A stretch of DNA of 64,000 bases from Calditrichota bacterium (GTDB lineage Bacteria > Zhuqueibacterota > Zhuqueibacteria > Zhuqueibacterales > Geothermadaptataceae). The DNA is taken from positions 310,001 through 374,000 of the forward strand of contig QQUE01000012.1 in NCBI GenBank assembly GCA_008501765.1. The letters run 5' to 3'. The position numbers were made by a program, and so were the translations under genes. The notes below the pieces were generated by a model. The model saw only the letters and a program-made list of their open reading frames with translations. It was not told the DNA's origin and made no database searches. Below, in pieces: positions 43,861 to 52,507 of this stretch. Numbering within the stretch: the stretch's first letter is position 1; every line of letters begins with the position of its first letter.

Positions 43861-44376
43861 CTATTCAATAGTCTCATTTGAACTTGCATCGACACTAAAA
43901 TCAACGGTTTCATCATCGTTGGCTTTTCGTTTTTTTTGCTTCGCTTTTTCGCCAATGATCTTTCCGTACATCTCTTTTTCTTTTTCTTTCCGAAATTCGA
44001 GCGCCATCTTTTTAGCACCTTCTTCGCCGTACTTTTTAATCGAAAAACTGGTGCGGCAAATTTTATTGGGCTCGGGCGAATATGTTACCTCGTACACCAG
44101 GCCCTTGTTTTTAGCTTTGCGTCCACGAGAAACCAACGCTCGACGCACAGAAGTTGTATCTTCCCGTGCGACAATCACACGGTCTGTACGCGGTTTTCCG
44201 AGCTTACGCTCGGTTTCATTTCGCCAGGCCTGGGCCTTCATTAAAGCTTTGTGGCGTCCACCACAACGTTTGTCGCTAAAAAATTTAGAGTGGATTTTTT
44301 TATTAAAACAGACCCTGACAAAGAATCCGTGGGTCTTCCGCTCTTCCTGATCAATGCGCGATATACTTTTTGCCAT
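43861..44376 (-). CDS. Putative DNA-binding protein with AP2-like domains
   Basis: 171 residues from the ATG at 44376 (GAGGA about 10 bp upstream). The N-terminal part (SRID, then THGFFVRVCFNKKIHSKFFS, then GGRHKALMKAQAWRNE) has the three-strand-plus-helix pattern of AP2/ERF-like DNA-binding domains. A second similar unit (GLVYEVTYSP, then RTSFSIKKYGEEGAKKMALEFRK) follows. The tail is Lys-rich, then acidic. Such domains in bacteria occur in regulators and in homing-nuclease or integrase contexts; there is no nuclease domain here. It stands alone in a gene-poor stretch. Confidence 0.65.
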   Translation of the reverse strand: MAKSISRIDQEERKTHGFFVRVCFNKKIHSKFFSDKRCGGRHKALMKAQAWRNETERKLGKPRTDRVIVAREDTTSVRRALVSRGRKAKNKGLVYEVTYSPEPNKICRTSFSIKKYGEEGAKKMALEFRKEKEKEMYGKIIGEKAKQKKRKANDDETVDFSVDASSNETIE

Positions 44377-44836
44377 TATGCATTGTTCCTCATTCCCCAT
44401 TTTAGATGATTGCGACGGGTACCGCCTTAATTTGCATTCTATAAAAAATCAGAATGAATCAAATAAATTTTACATGTGAAATAAATTCACTGCAAACTTT
44501 ATTTAGCAAACATTGGTTGGGGTTATTAAGTATAGTTATTGAAATGTTATTTAGGGAGTTATGCAAACATATTGTTTCATAATATTCGAGATGCGCGTCG
44601 TTTATTTTTAACTCAGTAAGGTTTTGTTAGACATGAGATTTTGCGAACAACTGCATCATTTATCGTCCGCTCACCTTAAAATAATAGAATGATTTTCTTA
44701 AAATGCAACTTGTTTTAGCTAATCAGCCTAAAAAGTGCGGACTTTACACCGGATAAAAGCAAACACAAATCCCATTCCTGTTGCCACGAGAGACTGAAAA
44801 CAGGCAATTCAATCTGCCGAATTCGCAGGTTTTAAG
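44377..44836. other. Intergenic region of 460 bp
   Basis: Lies between the AP2-like gene and the 3' end of moaA. It is AT-rich. CCTGTT and AACAGG at about 44777-44803 form a loose hairpin but no proper terminator. I see no gene or repeat. Confidence 0.4.
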
Positions 44837-45838
44837 TTAACCGCCGATGAACGACATCTCCACTTTATCCGTATTTGTTTTCGCCTCGCTCCGTTCCTCC
44901 GAATAACGGTTGCTGCGTCCAGTCCATAGATTTTGAATAAATAAACTTATTTCCTCGTCCGAGGCGCCGCCCCGAATCATCGAGCGCAAATCAGTCCCTT
45001 TGTTAGCGAACAGGCACAGATAAAGTGAGCCATGAGCGGATAAGCGCATGCGGGAGCAAGCGCCGCAAAATGCTTGCGTAACTGAGGCAATAACACCCAG
45101 CTCCCCACTGCCATCGGCAAATTCATAACGCCGGGCAACCTCGCCTGAATAATTTGGGGCGATGGGCTGCAATGGATATTTTGAATTGATGGTAGCGATT
45201 ATTTCCTTCTCGGTCACGACATCATCCATTTTCCAGCTGTTGGTCGTTCCGACGTCCATAAATTCAATAAAGCGGAGAATGTACGGAGTCCCTTTAAAAC
45301 GCTCCACCAGGGGCAGAATACTTTCTTCGTTCACACCGCGTTTTATGACGGTATTAATTTTTATCGGGCCGAGCCCGACTTTTTCACATTCGTTTATCCA
45401 GCGCATGGCGTTTTCCACAGACTGATCGACATCGTTCATCTTTTTATAAACGACCTCATCAAGCGAGTCCAGGCTGAGCGTGAGGCGTTTTAATCCGGCA
45501 TCTTTCAATGAGTGCACTCGCGTGGTGGGAAAAGACCCATTCGTGGTCATGCTTAAATCCAGTTCCGGATTCTGCGCCAATAGTGAAATGAGCTGCTCGA
45601 TATCCTTTCGCACCAGCGGCTCGCCGCCGGTGAGCCGCACCTTTCGAACACCGAGTTCAGAAAAAATATTTACTATTCGACCAATTTCTTCAAATGTGAG
45701 GAGTTCGCTGTGTTTCAGATAATCGTATTTTTGATAAACTTCCCGCGGCATACAATAAATACATCGATAATTGCAGCGGTCGGTCACCGAGATTCGCAAG
45801 TCGCGCAAAACTCGATTCTTTTTATCTTTTAATTTCAT
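44837..45838 (-). CDS. moaA: GTP 3',8-cyclase MoaA
   Basis: A 333-residue radical SAM enzyme of molybdopterin synthesis. The N-terminal cluster motif is CNYRCIYC with RISVTDR just before it. RLTGGEPLVR and MTTNGSF are typical, and the C-terminal cluster is C-x2-C-x13-C (CGACSRMRL...YLC). The protein ends in GG, the conserved C-terminal tail. With MoaC it makes cyclic pyranopterin monophosphate from GTP. No other moa/moe gene is in the window. Its product pathway would feed the Mo-oxidoreductase at 3.6 kb. Confidence 0.96.
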   Translation of the reverse strand: MKLKDKKNRVLRDLRISVTDRCNYRCIYCMPREVYQKYDYLKHSELLTFEEIGRIVNIFSELGVRKVRLTGGEPLVRKDIEQLISLLAQNPELDLSMTTNGSFPTTRVHSLKDAGLKRLTLSLDSLDEVVYKKMNDVDQSVENAMRWINECEKVGLGPIKINTVIKRGVNEESILPLVERFKGTPYILRFIEFMDVGTTNSWKMDDVVTEKEIIATINSKYPLQPIAPNYSGEVARRYEFADGSGELGVIASVTQAFCGACSRMRLSAHGSLYLCLFANKGTDLRSMIRGGASDEEISLFIQNLWTGRSNRYSEERSEAKTNTDKVEMSFIGG

Positions 45839-46335
45839 CGTTTTAATCCAGAGAATTTATACCAATTCGTATTGATATTTTAGCACAATATTCCGATAAT
45901 TGCAATTATTTATAATATTAGAAATTCACCTTTCATGTGGTGAAATAATCTACTAAAATACAACCGGTTCAAGTAAAAAGGGAACTAATTCCCGGTAAAA
46001 AATATTTCAACAAATCGAATCAAGCTGTTACTCAAGCACAAAAGTTTTGAAAAGTTTGAATAGAATATTGCATGTAAGTTTATCTTTGATTACAAATTGA
46101 GTCGTTTTAAGCAACGCACGAATATTGCCGTAAAACTTCTCAACATTATAACCGTACGCTGCCCGGTAGCACAGCCGGAACCGGCAAAGTGGATATCCCG
46201 GCTCTCAATTTCGGATAAATAATTCATAATTTATGCAATAGATGTTGCATTTGCCTGCCGGGCATTTTAAATTAATTAACTTTCACCTGTTTAAAAGGTG
46301 ATTTTATTGTTCTTACACTTCATTAGGAGGATCTA
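45839..46335. other. Intergenic region of about 500 bp with a leader hairpin
   Basis: Divergent region between moaA and the coiled-coil gene. CACCT and AGGTG around GTTTAAA (about 46286-46302) form a short hairpin 30 bp before the start. A GC-richer patch at 46145-46200 (GCCCGGTAGC, CCGGAACCGG) stands out in the AT-rich background but does not match a riboswitch I know. No gene is seen. Confidence 0.4.
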
Positions 46336-46686
46336 ATGGACAAGCCCTACGAAAAATATTTTGATGACGCCGTACAAAAAATTCAGGAAGGCATGAGTGC
46401 GCTTGCGGCCAAAACAGATGAATTAACTCAAAAAGGCAAACTTAAATTCGAAATTCTCTCCATTAAACGGGATATCGATAAAAACTTGAACGACCTTGGC
46501 AAACTTGTTTACGATCTTCTTTCCGAAAAGGAAGACACGGCGATTTCTGAAAATAGTGCTGTGTCCTCCACCATGAAAAAACTTAAAGGGTTGAATGAGA
46601 AGCTTACTACGAAAAAGAAGGAATATGATAATATTTCGCATTCCGAAGCTGAGACCAAACAGGAATCTGATGCCGATTTTGTTTAA
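46336..46686 (+). CDS. Small coiled-coil protein
   Basis: A 116-residue charged, mostly helical protein with heptad-like spacing (KTDELTQKGKLKFEILSIKR, and MKKLKGLNEKLTTKKK). No cysteines, signal or membrane segment. A strong AGGAGG lies 5 bp before the ATG. Its stop is overlapped by the start of the CapA-like lipoprotein gene by 17 bp, so the two are co-translated. I do not recognise the family. Confidence 0.75.
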   Translation: MDKPYEKYFDDAVQKIQEGMSALAAKTDELTQKGKLKFEILSIKRDIDKNLNDLGKLVYDLLSEKEDTAISENSAVSSTMKKLKGLNEKLTTKKKEYDNISHSEAETKQESDADFV

Positions 46687-47869
46687 GCCGTGGAAAGAGA
46701 TTCAGCAGCATTTTTTAAAGAAAACGGTACTATTTATTTGCTTTCTTTTTTTACTTCACTGCAGCGGGGGTACGCAATTTCAAAACCGCATGATAGATTC
46801 CCCGGGCAGTGATTTATTATATCCCGATAAAAAACTAAACTTCCGCCAGGAATTTTCACCACCAGGGGCACAAATTCTCGAAATAATTGCCGGGGGTGAT
46901 GTTATGATTGGACACTGGACGCAGTCCTATCTGCAAAAATATGGCAGCGATTATCCATTTCGCGAAATCGAACATCTGCTCAGCGGAAATGATATCGTTT
47001 TTGCCAATCTCGAAGCGCCTTTTGCCGATTCGGGCGAGATTACAATTGAAAAACAATTTACTTTCAAAGTACCAACAAAGCATGTCCGCGGCTTAAAACA
47101 AGCCGGTTTTAATGTCATGAGCCTTGCTAACAATCATATTTTGGATTACGGTTTTAATGGGCTGCAGCAAACCCTGCAAGCGCTGGACAGTGCCAAAATT
47201 CAACATGCCGGAGCCGGCTTTTCTATTGCCGAAGCCTGGGAACCAGCCCTGCTTAAAACACCTGCCGGTCGTGTGGCGATTTTGGCTTTTTCAATGACCT
47301 TTCCCAAAGAATTTTGGGCGACGGATTCTACCGGCGGTACGGCCTATCCCTACGAGGACAAACTTCGGGATGCGCTAAACCGCTTGCAAAACTCAGCGGA
47401 TTTTACAATTGTTTCATTTCATTGGGGCAAGGAAAAAAGCAGCGTACCAAAACAATATCAGCAGTATTTTGCCCGCCTTGCAATCGATCATGGCGCTGAT
47501 TTGGTCATTGGCCACCACCCCCATGTTTTACAGGGATTTGAACTTTATCACGGAAAATTGATCGCCTACTCTTTGGGCAATTTGGCATTTTCCGCCTATT
47601 CCCGGTCTGCGGTCAATTCGGCCCTGTTGCGGATAGTCTTGTCCGGTGATGGCAACCATTTATACAGCCAGATAATCCCTTTAAATGTCGATAATATCGA
47701 GGTGGAATTTCAACCAAAGATTGCTGCGGAACTCAGAAAAAATCAAATTATTACTCATCTCGATACACTTTCTCGGGAATTGACCGGACGAGATATAATC
47801 TCAGAAAACGGATTAATTTTTGATTTTTTGCAAAGTGAAACTCTGACTGCGGAAACTAAAAACTATTAG
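46670..47869 (+). CDS. CapA-family lipoprotein (metallophosphatase-like)
   Basis: 399 residues from the ATG at 46670 (AGGA 5 bp upstream). A lipoprotein signal with lipobox LLHC-S lies near residue 31. The CapA/PGA_cap fold follows: AGGDVMIGH, VFANLEAPF, MSLANNHILDYG, VSFHWGKE and VIGHHPHVLQGFE, which are the metal-binding Asp, Asn and His residues of a calcineurin-like phosphoesterase. In Bacillus CapA takes part in poly-gamma-glutamate capsule export. Here no capB, capC or capE neighbour is seen, so the substrate is open. Confidence 0.88.
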   Translation: MPILFKPWKEIQQHFLKKTVLFICFLFLLHCSGGTQFQNRMIDSPGSDLLYPDKKLNFRQEFSPPGAQILEIIAGGDVMIGHWTQSYLQKYGSDYPFREIEHLLSGNDIVFANLEAPFADSGEITIEKQFTFKVPTKHVRGLKQAGFNVMSLANNHILDYGFNGLQQTLQALDSAKIQHAGAGFSIAEAWEPALLKTPAGRVAILAFSMTFPKEFWATDSTGGTAYPYEDKLRDALNRLQNSADFTIVSFHWGKEKSSVPKQYQQYFARLAIDHGADLVIGHHPHVLQGFELYHGKLIAYSLGNLAFSAYSRSAVNSALLRIVLSGDGNHLYSQIIPLNVDNIEVEFQPKIAAELRKNQIITHLDTLSRELTGRDIISENGLIFDFLQSETLTAETKNY

Positions 47870-47992
47870 TTGGCTTGCAATAAAAAAAACGAGTGAGCAT
47901 TACCGAGGTCAACAATCCGCACTGCATTAATTTAATCACATCAACAAATAAATCGGCTATCCTGCGCTAACCTGGTAAATTGGAGAAGCCAC

Positions 47993-49405
47993 ATGCCCAA
48001 GAACCCTGTTCCTGAAACAGACTTGCATATTTTTTGGGAGAAGTCACAATTTTTCTCGCAAAGATTGCTAACTCATAGCGGGAAAAATATTGAAATCATT
48101 CACCGAGGAAGTGCAAATAAAGATGGGGGGCCGGATTATCGCGGCATTGTTCTTCGCCTCGATGATGTCATAATTGAAGGAGATTGTGAGATTCACATTT
48201 CTCCGCTGGATTGGGTTCGGCATGGCCACCACATAGATCCGGCTTATAATCAAACCTGCCTGCATATTTCTCTCGATTCGATCCCCCCACCCCCGATTCA
48301 ACTGGAAAATGGACAAAATGTCGAGCAAATTTTGGTACCCCAAACTGAATTTGAACATTTCATCAATCGGCACAATCCGGCACGAAAAGTCGAAACGAAT
48401 GCTTGCGCCTTGTTTTCTAAACCAAATTATAAAAAACTGGAAATTCTGCAAGCTGCTGGATTACACCGTTTGCGCCAAAAAGCCCGCGTTTTTCAGGAAA
48501 GATACGATTCTGTTTCCTGGGATCAACTCATTTACGAGGGTATATTTCAAGCACTGGGATATTCAAAAAATATCCAGCCATTTCGAATGTTGTCGAATCT
48601 CCTACCCATTGATCTTGTTTTTCACGAAATGCAACAATCGAGAAATATGCCACCGGAAGATACGGCAGCCGCTTTATTATTCGGCGCTGCGGGCTTTTTA
48701 GAGACAAAACTTTTGGCACAATCCTATTCAAGTGCGGTAGAAATTTATTCAAAAAATTTAATCGAATTTTGGCAGCACGCCCGGCATATTTTGCAAATCC
48801 AGCCCATGCAGCGAGCCCAATGGCAATTTTTCCGATTGCGTCCACAAAATTTCCCAACCCGAAGAATCGCGGGGATCGCGCACCTCCTGGCAAAGTTTCA
48901 ACGACAGGGAATTCTCGAACGCCTGGTGACTGATTTAAAAAATGATGCGTTATCAATTGCCGAGATCAACAAAAATTTGCGGCATTTTTTCACCATTCCA
49001 ACTGATGATTTTTGGTCGGTTCATTTTGATTTTAAAGAACGGAAAGCGCCGAGTGCAAACAAGGGGGATTTAGGAATGTTGATCGGGAAAAATCGTGCGG
49101 ATGATTTGGTGATAAATATTATTTTCCCGATTCTTGAGTTTTATTCACGGGAAGTCGGTGATTCAATTCTGCAGGTCAAATTGCTGGAGCATTTTACACA
49201 TTATCCACGATTGCAGGAAAATACAATCACGCGGGAGATGATCCAAAAAACCGGATTAAGCAGCCAAACATCAGCGCGGCTGCAATACAATGCCCGGATT
49301 CAACAAGGGCTGATTCATCTCGCAAAAAATATTTGCAAACCCGCGCAATGTGACCAATGCTTGCAATCTACGCCGCCGTGCGCATCCACGGAAGTGGGAA
49401 ATTAA
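47993..49405 (+). CDS. DUF2851 family protein
   Basis: 470 residues. Typical family features are DLHIFWEKSQFF near the start, GSANKDGGPDYRG, GDCEIHISPLDW with a following HGHH, then a helical body. The C-terminus has a cysteine group (ICKPAQCDQC, then C). The family is common in Bacteroidota and Chlorobi and has no known activity; the acidic/His N-terminal motifs could suit a nuclease-like fold, as speculation. Its 3' end overlaps the convergent gene by 38 bp. Confidence 0.85.
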   Translation: MPKNPVPETDLHIFWEKSQFFSQRLLTHSGKNIEIIHRGSANKDGGPDYRGIVLRLDDVIIEGDCEIHISPLDWVRHGHHIDPAYNQTCLHISLDSIPPPPIQLENGQNVEQILVPQTEFEHFINRHNPARKVETNACALFSKPNYKKLEILQAAGLHRLRQKARVFQERYDSVSWDQLIYEGIFQALGYSKNIQPFRMLSNLLPIDLVFHEMQQSRNMPPEDTAAALLFGAAGFLETKLLAQSYSSAVEIYSKNLIEFWQHARHILQIQPMQRAQWQFFRLRPQNFPTRRIAGIAHLLAKFQRQGILERLVTDLKNDALSIAEINKNLRHFFTIPTDDFWSVHFDFKERKAPSANKGDLGMLIGKNRADDLVINIIFPILEFYSREVGDSILQVKLLEHFTHYPRLQENTITREMIQKTGLSSQTSARLQYNARIQQGLIHLAKNICKPAQCDQCLQSTPPCASTEVGN

Positions 49406-50024
49406 ATTGTTCGAGCAATTTCAAATTACCCATGGTCTTCTTTTTCGACCACTTGAGCAAACGGGCTAAAACATGCAGCGAATATTCGCCGGATTTTTCG
49501 ATGGCCCGCGCCATTTTGATAACTTCATCGATGTGAAAATCATTTTTTGTGCCATTTAACATGGAGGTGCACAGCTGGAACGCGAAATTGCACGAGAAAG
49601 TTGCGATTGCAGGCTTGTTGCATTCGATAAATACATCAAAGCGATTTTCCGGCTCCCAGTAGTTGCAAGTCAAACCACTGCACTCATCCAGGTCGTCAAC
49701 CTGACATTGAATTTCCAAAGAAATATGCTCCACAAGATGCACGGTATCGATCACATCCCCAACAATTTTGATCGGGGCGCCAAGGTGGCGAATATCAAAA
49801 TCGCGGTTGGGGTATTTATGTTCTCCCTGATGGCAATGGTGATGGCGGATATTTGGAAATAATTTAAGCATCCCAAAAAGCAGATCCGGAAATTTTCCTA
49901 TATAAAAATCCTTTTCTTCGGTCGTATCAATTGTAGCGCGAATTCGCTGTGTATCTTTTTTAAAGTTACCGTTGAGTTTGTTTAACTCAGCAAAATTTCC
50001 GGGCACAATTTTTATCAATTCCAT
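49368..50024 (-). CDS. Protein resembling the N-terminal domain of cyanophycin synthetase
   Basis: 218 residues from the ATG at 50024 (GGAG 10 bp upstream; the frame is open to 50060). The central part, LFPNIRHHHCHQG followed by VHLVEHISLEIQ, matches the N-terminal domain of cyanophycin synthetase (a LP-x-EH-x-CS segment and a GH-VVEH-ALELQ helix). It lacks ATP-grasp and Mur-ligase domains. A stand-alone CphA-type ATP-grasp protein is encoded at 7360-8322, so the two halves of such an enzyme may be split; direct partnership is speculative. The 3' end overlaps the DUF2851 gene on the other strand by 38 bp. Confidence 0.6.
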   Translation of the reverse strand: MELIKIVPGNFAELNKLNGNFKKDTQRIRATIDTTEEKDFYIGKFPDLLFGMLKLFPNIRHHHCHQGEHKYPNRDFDIRHLGAPIKIVGDVIDTVHLVEHISLEIQCQVDDLDECSGLTCNYWEPENRFDVFIECNKPAIATFSCNFAFQLCTSMLNGTKNDFHIDEVIKMARAIEKSGEYSLHVLARLLKWSKKKTMGNLKLLEQFNFPLPWMRTAA

Positions 50025-50205
50025 ATAACTTTTTCTCCAAAACATCCCGTTAATAACCATAAGAGAATCAAAATTTAGACGATAAAGCCCTATTTATTTT
50101 TGACTTCCATTAAGGCTGCGCACTCCAGCAATTCACACTCACAAATTTGAACTTGAAGCTCCATTACTGGTCATTATTAAAAAAAAAATTAGCACCACAT
50201 TGAAA

Positions 50206-50260
50206 ACAAAACCAAGGCATTGTAAAAGAGAGTCGCTTTTGCAGTCTGCCTTGGTTTTGT
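50206..50260. repeat. Long perfect inverted repeat in a gene-free region
   Basis: ACAAAACCAAGGCA (50206-50219) pairs exactly with TGCCTTGGTTTTGT (50247-50260). The 27-nt loop contains a further AAAAG/CTTTT pairing. There is no clean T-run on either strand. The rest of the 50025-50642 region holds no gene. Confidence 0.6.
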
Positions 50261-50642
50261 AAAAACGATCGACCTGTTTATTTTGAACTTAAATGAAAAA
50301 CTGAACACAGTGGTAACAGAAAAAAAACAAGTATTTTCTACAGTTTTTGTGAGCAGATGAGGGGCGTATTTATTGGGAGAAATAAGTAAACTCAGGGAGA
50401 GATCGACAAAGTATATTCAACGCTGAAAATCCCATCCCTGAGGAACAAGGTAGTCTATTGCTTGTGCGCAAGGAAGTTATAACTTTTGAAGTTGTCACTT
50501 TCTTCTCATGGATTCCGAGAAAAGAAAAAAACAGGGGAGATAAATTGACCAGATATTATTATCGAGCATTCAAAACCATGCAATGTTATGCATCGTCCCA
50601 AACACTGTTTTGTCTGTGGAGTAGCAAAAAAAATATTGACTG

Positions 50643-50837
50643 TTAGACAATGTTTGATTTTTTTAGTCGGCCTTTGAGAACAATTTCATAAGTTCCTGTA
50701 CCGCTATCCAAACTGGCAACAGCAGCGCTGTATTTAGCGGAATTTTGCAGAATACTTTGAACATTTTCGCGTAAATCGGGAGATGAAGGCTGGGAAATTT
50801 CGATGTAATCGAGGTCGGAAAGGGTGCGTTTAGACAT
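50643..50837 (-). CDS. Small protein of unknown function (64 residues)
   Basis: The start at 50837 is supported by GGAG 7 bp upstream, inside an earlier ATG at 50849. The sequence begins MSKRTLSDLDYIEIS and ends with a basic tail (LKGRLKKSNIV). It has no Cys, no signal and no membrane segment. Middle and end look like one helix plus a beta hairpin. It lies alone between two gene-free stretches. I recognise no family; a leader-like N-terminus could suit a peptide precursor, but no modifying enzyme is near. Confidence 0.5.
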   Translation of the reverse strand: MSKRTLSDLDYIEISQPSSPDLRENVQSILQNSAKYSAAVASLDSGTGTYEIVLKGRLKKSNIV

Positions 50838-51593
50838 AGATCGCTCCATGAATTAGGTTAGTTAGTGGGGATAAATTATTTAGTGTATTTTTTTCGGCGA
50901 ATCATTTTTTTCACACAATCTGTATTATGTATAGTCACCAAACGAGTGAATCTAAAATGCTAATGCAGTAAATTAATAAATTTGTGAAGTTCCTGTGGTC
51001 GTTTATATTATTGTGAGAAGAAAATGAAACGAGAACCGGAAGCAAAAATAAAACACTTAAGGATTTGGGGAAGAATAAATAAGATTTTTAGGTGTTTTAG
51101 CGACTTGACATAATAAGGAAATTTCCCAATTCTGCAAGCAATATGACAATATTTTTTTTATTTTCTCAAAGTTAGTCTATGATGGAAGTATAGCGGTTTA
51201 TTAATTTCTGATTTTAGCTTGACTTTAACTGCATTTAAAGATACTATTTATAGTTTCACACATTTTTAAAAACACATGGATGGATAGTTCATATAAACTA
51301 ATGATTAGACATATTTTACGGAATGTAGATCCATGACAGAAGTTCGTCGTGTTCTAACATTTTGAGTGAGATTTCACCAATGCTGCTCGCCTATAGCATA
51401 CGAGATCACTTTCATAAGCCGGGATAGAAGTCAAATCCTGGAAGATTTCATTGGGCATCAAATACCCACAAAATGGTCGCAGCCACTTTTAGTCTGAATT
51501 ATAAAACCAGGCGAAAAGTGAGTGCGCAGGTTTTGTTCGGTTGACAATTTTGATTAGACAAGATAATTTTATAGGATATTACGGTACTTTCGA
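50838..51593. other. AT-rich region of 756 bp before uppS
   Basis: No gene is supported. TTGACA at about 51106 followed by AATTCT after 17 bp could be a promoter, but it lies far from any start. GGAAATTTCC just after is a short palindrome. The promoter for the uppS-tamB-bamA block must lie near the right end. Confidence 0.4.
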
Positions 51594-52379
51594 ATGGCAA
51601 AAAACGCTGAACAAACACATTTAGAAGAATTAAAAGATGCCATAAAAAAAGCCGGTAATTTGCCTGAACATATCGCAATAATTATGGATGGCAATGGCCG
51701 CTGGGCAAAGTCGAGAAAATTAAACAGAGTTGATGGACACAAGGAAGGTATAAACTCCGTTCGTGAAATCGTTGAAACGGCAGGAAATCTGGGCATTAAA
51801 TATCTAACGCTTTATACTTTTTCAACAGAAAACTGGAACCGCCCCAAGGGCGAAGTCACGGCTTTGATGGCACTTCTGCTAAAAACAATTCGCGCCGAGG
51901 TAAACGACCTAAAAAGAAATAACGTGAAACTCACAACAATTGGTCGATTGAATGACCTTCCATTTTTAGCGCGACAGAGCATGAAACAAGCCAGCGAAAT
52001 ATTAAAAAAGAATACCGGGCTAAACCTTGTTTTGGCATTAAGTTACAGTAGCCGTCAGGAAATCCTCGATGCTGTACGAGAAATTGCGATGCAAGCAAAA
52101 AATAATAAAATTCAGGTTGAAGAAATCGACGAAATGTTTTTTTCCAATCAAATGTATACCAAAAATATCCCTGATCCCGATTTACTGATCAGAACGAGCG
52201 GCGAATTGAGAATTAGCAATTTTCTGCTCTGGCAATTGGCCTACACTGAAATTTATGTAACCGATGTTTTGTGGCCTGATTTCCGAAGTCTCGACTTTCT
52301 GCAAGCAGTGCAGACGTATCAGGGCCGCGAGCGGCGATTCGGAAAAGTCAGTGAACAGCTTTATACCAGGCCAGATTAG
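51594..52379 (+). CDS. uppS: Isoprenyl transferase (undecaprenyl diphosphate synthase)
   Basis: A 261-residue cis-prenyltransferase. IAIIMDGNGRWAK holds the catalytic Asp (D32), then the GHKEG motif, TLYTFSTENWNRP, and DLLIRTSGELRISNFLLWQLAYTE with the isopentenyl-diphosphate-binding arginines. It builds the C55 carrier lipid for peptidoglycan and other glycans. The ribosome site is weak (AGGA at long distance). It begins a plus-strand envelope block that runs to the end of the window. Confidence 0.95.
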   Translation: MAKNAEQTHLEELKDAIKKAGNLPEHIAIIMDGNGRWAKSRKLNRVDGHKEGINSVREIVETAGNLGIKYLTLYTFSTENWNRPKGEVTALMALLLKTIRAEVNDLKRNNVKLTTIGRLNDLPFLARQSMKQASEILKKNTGLNLVLALSYSSRQEILDAVREIAMQAKNNKIQVEEIDEMFFSNQMYTKNIPDPDLLIRTSGELRISNFLLWQLAYTEIYVTDVLWPDFRSLDFLQAVQTYQGRERRFGKVSEQLYTRPD

Positions 52380-52507
52380 AAATACCGGAACTCAGAAATG
52401 CGTGGCGATGGAACCGGCAGCTCAATTTTTGAGTTTACAAAAAGATCCACAAATTAAATTGACAAATAAATTTTGATATAAATTCGGGCACTTGTGCCTC
52501 TGCAATC

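Noticed and set aside
46145-46200. Molybdenum-cofactor riboswitch near moaA
   Set aside because: The GC-rich patch lies upstream of moaA on the correct side, but its sequence does not match the conserved stems I know for that riboswitch.
46595-46669. Earlier start for the CapA-like gene
   Set aside because: This part overlaps the upstream coiled-coil gene in another frame. The lipoprotein signal and ribosome site fit the ATG at 46670.
50458-50646. 62-codon plus-strand frame
   Set aside because: It starts at a TTG without a ribosome site, and its composition is unlike the neighbouring proteins.
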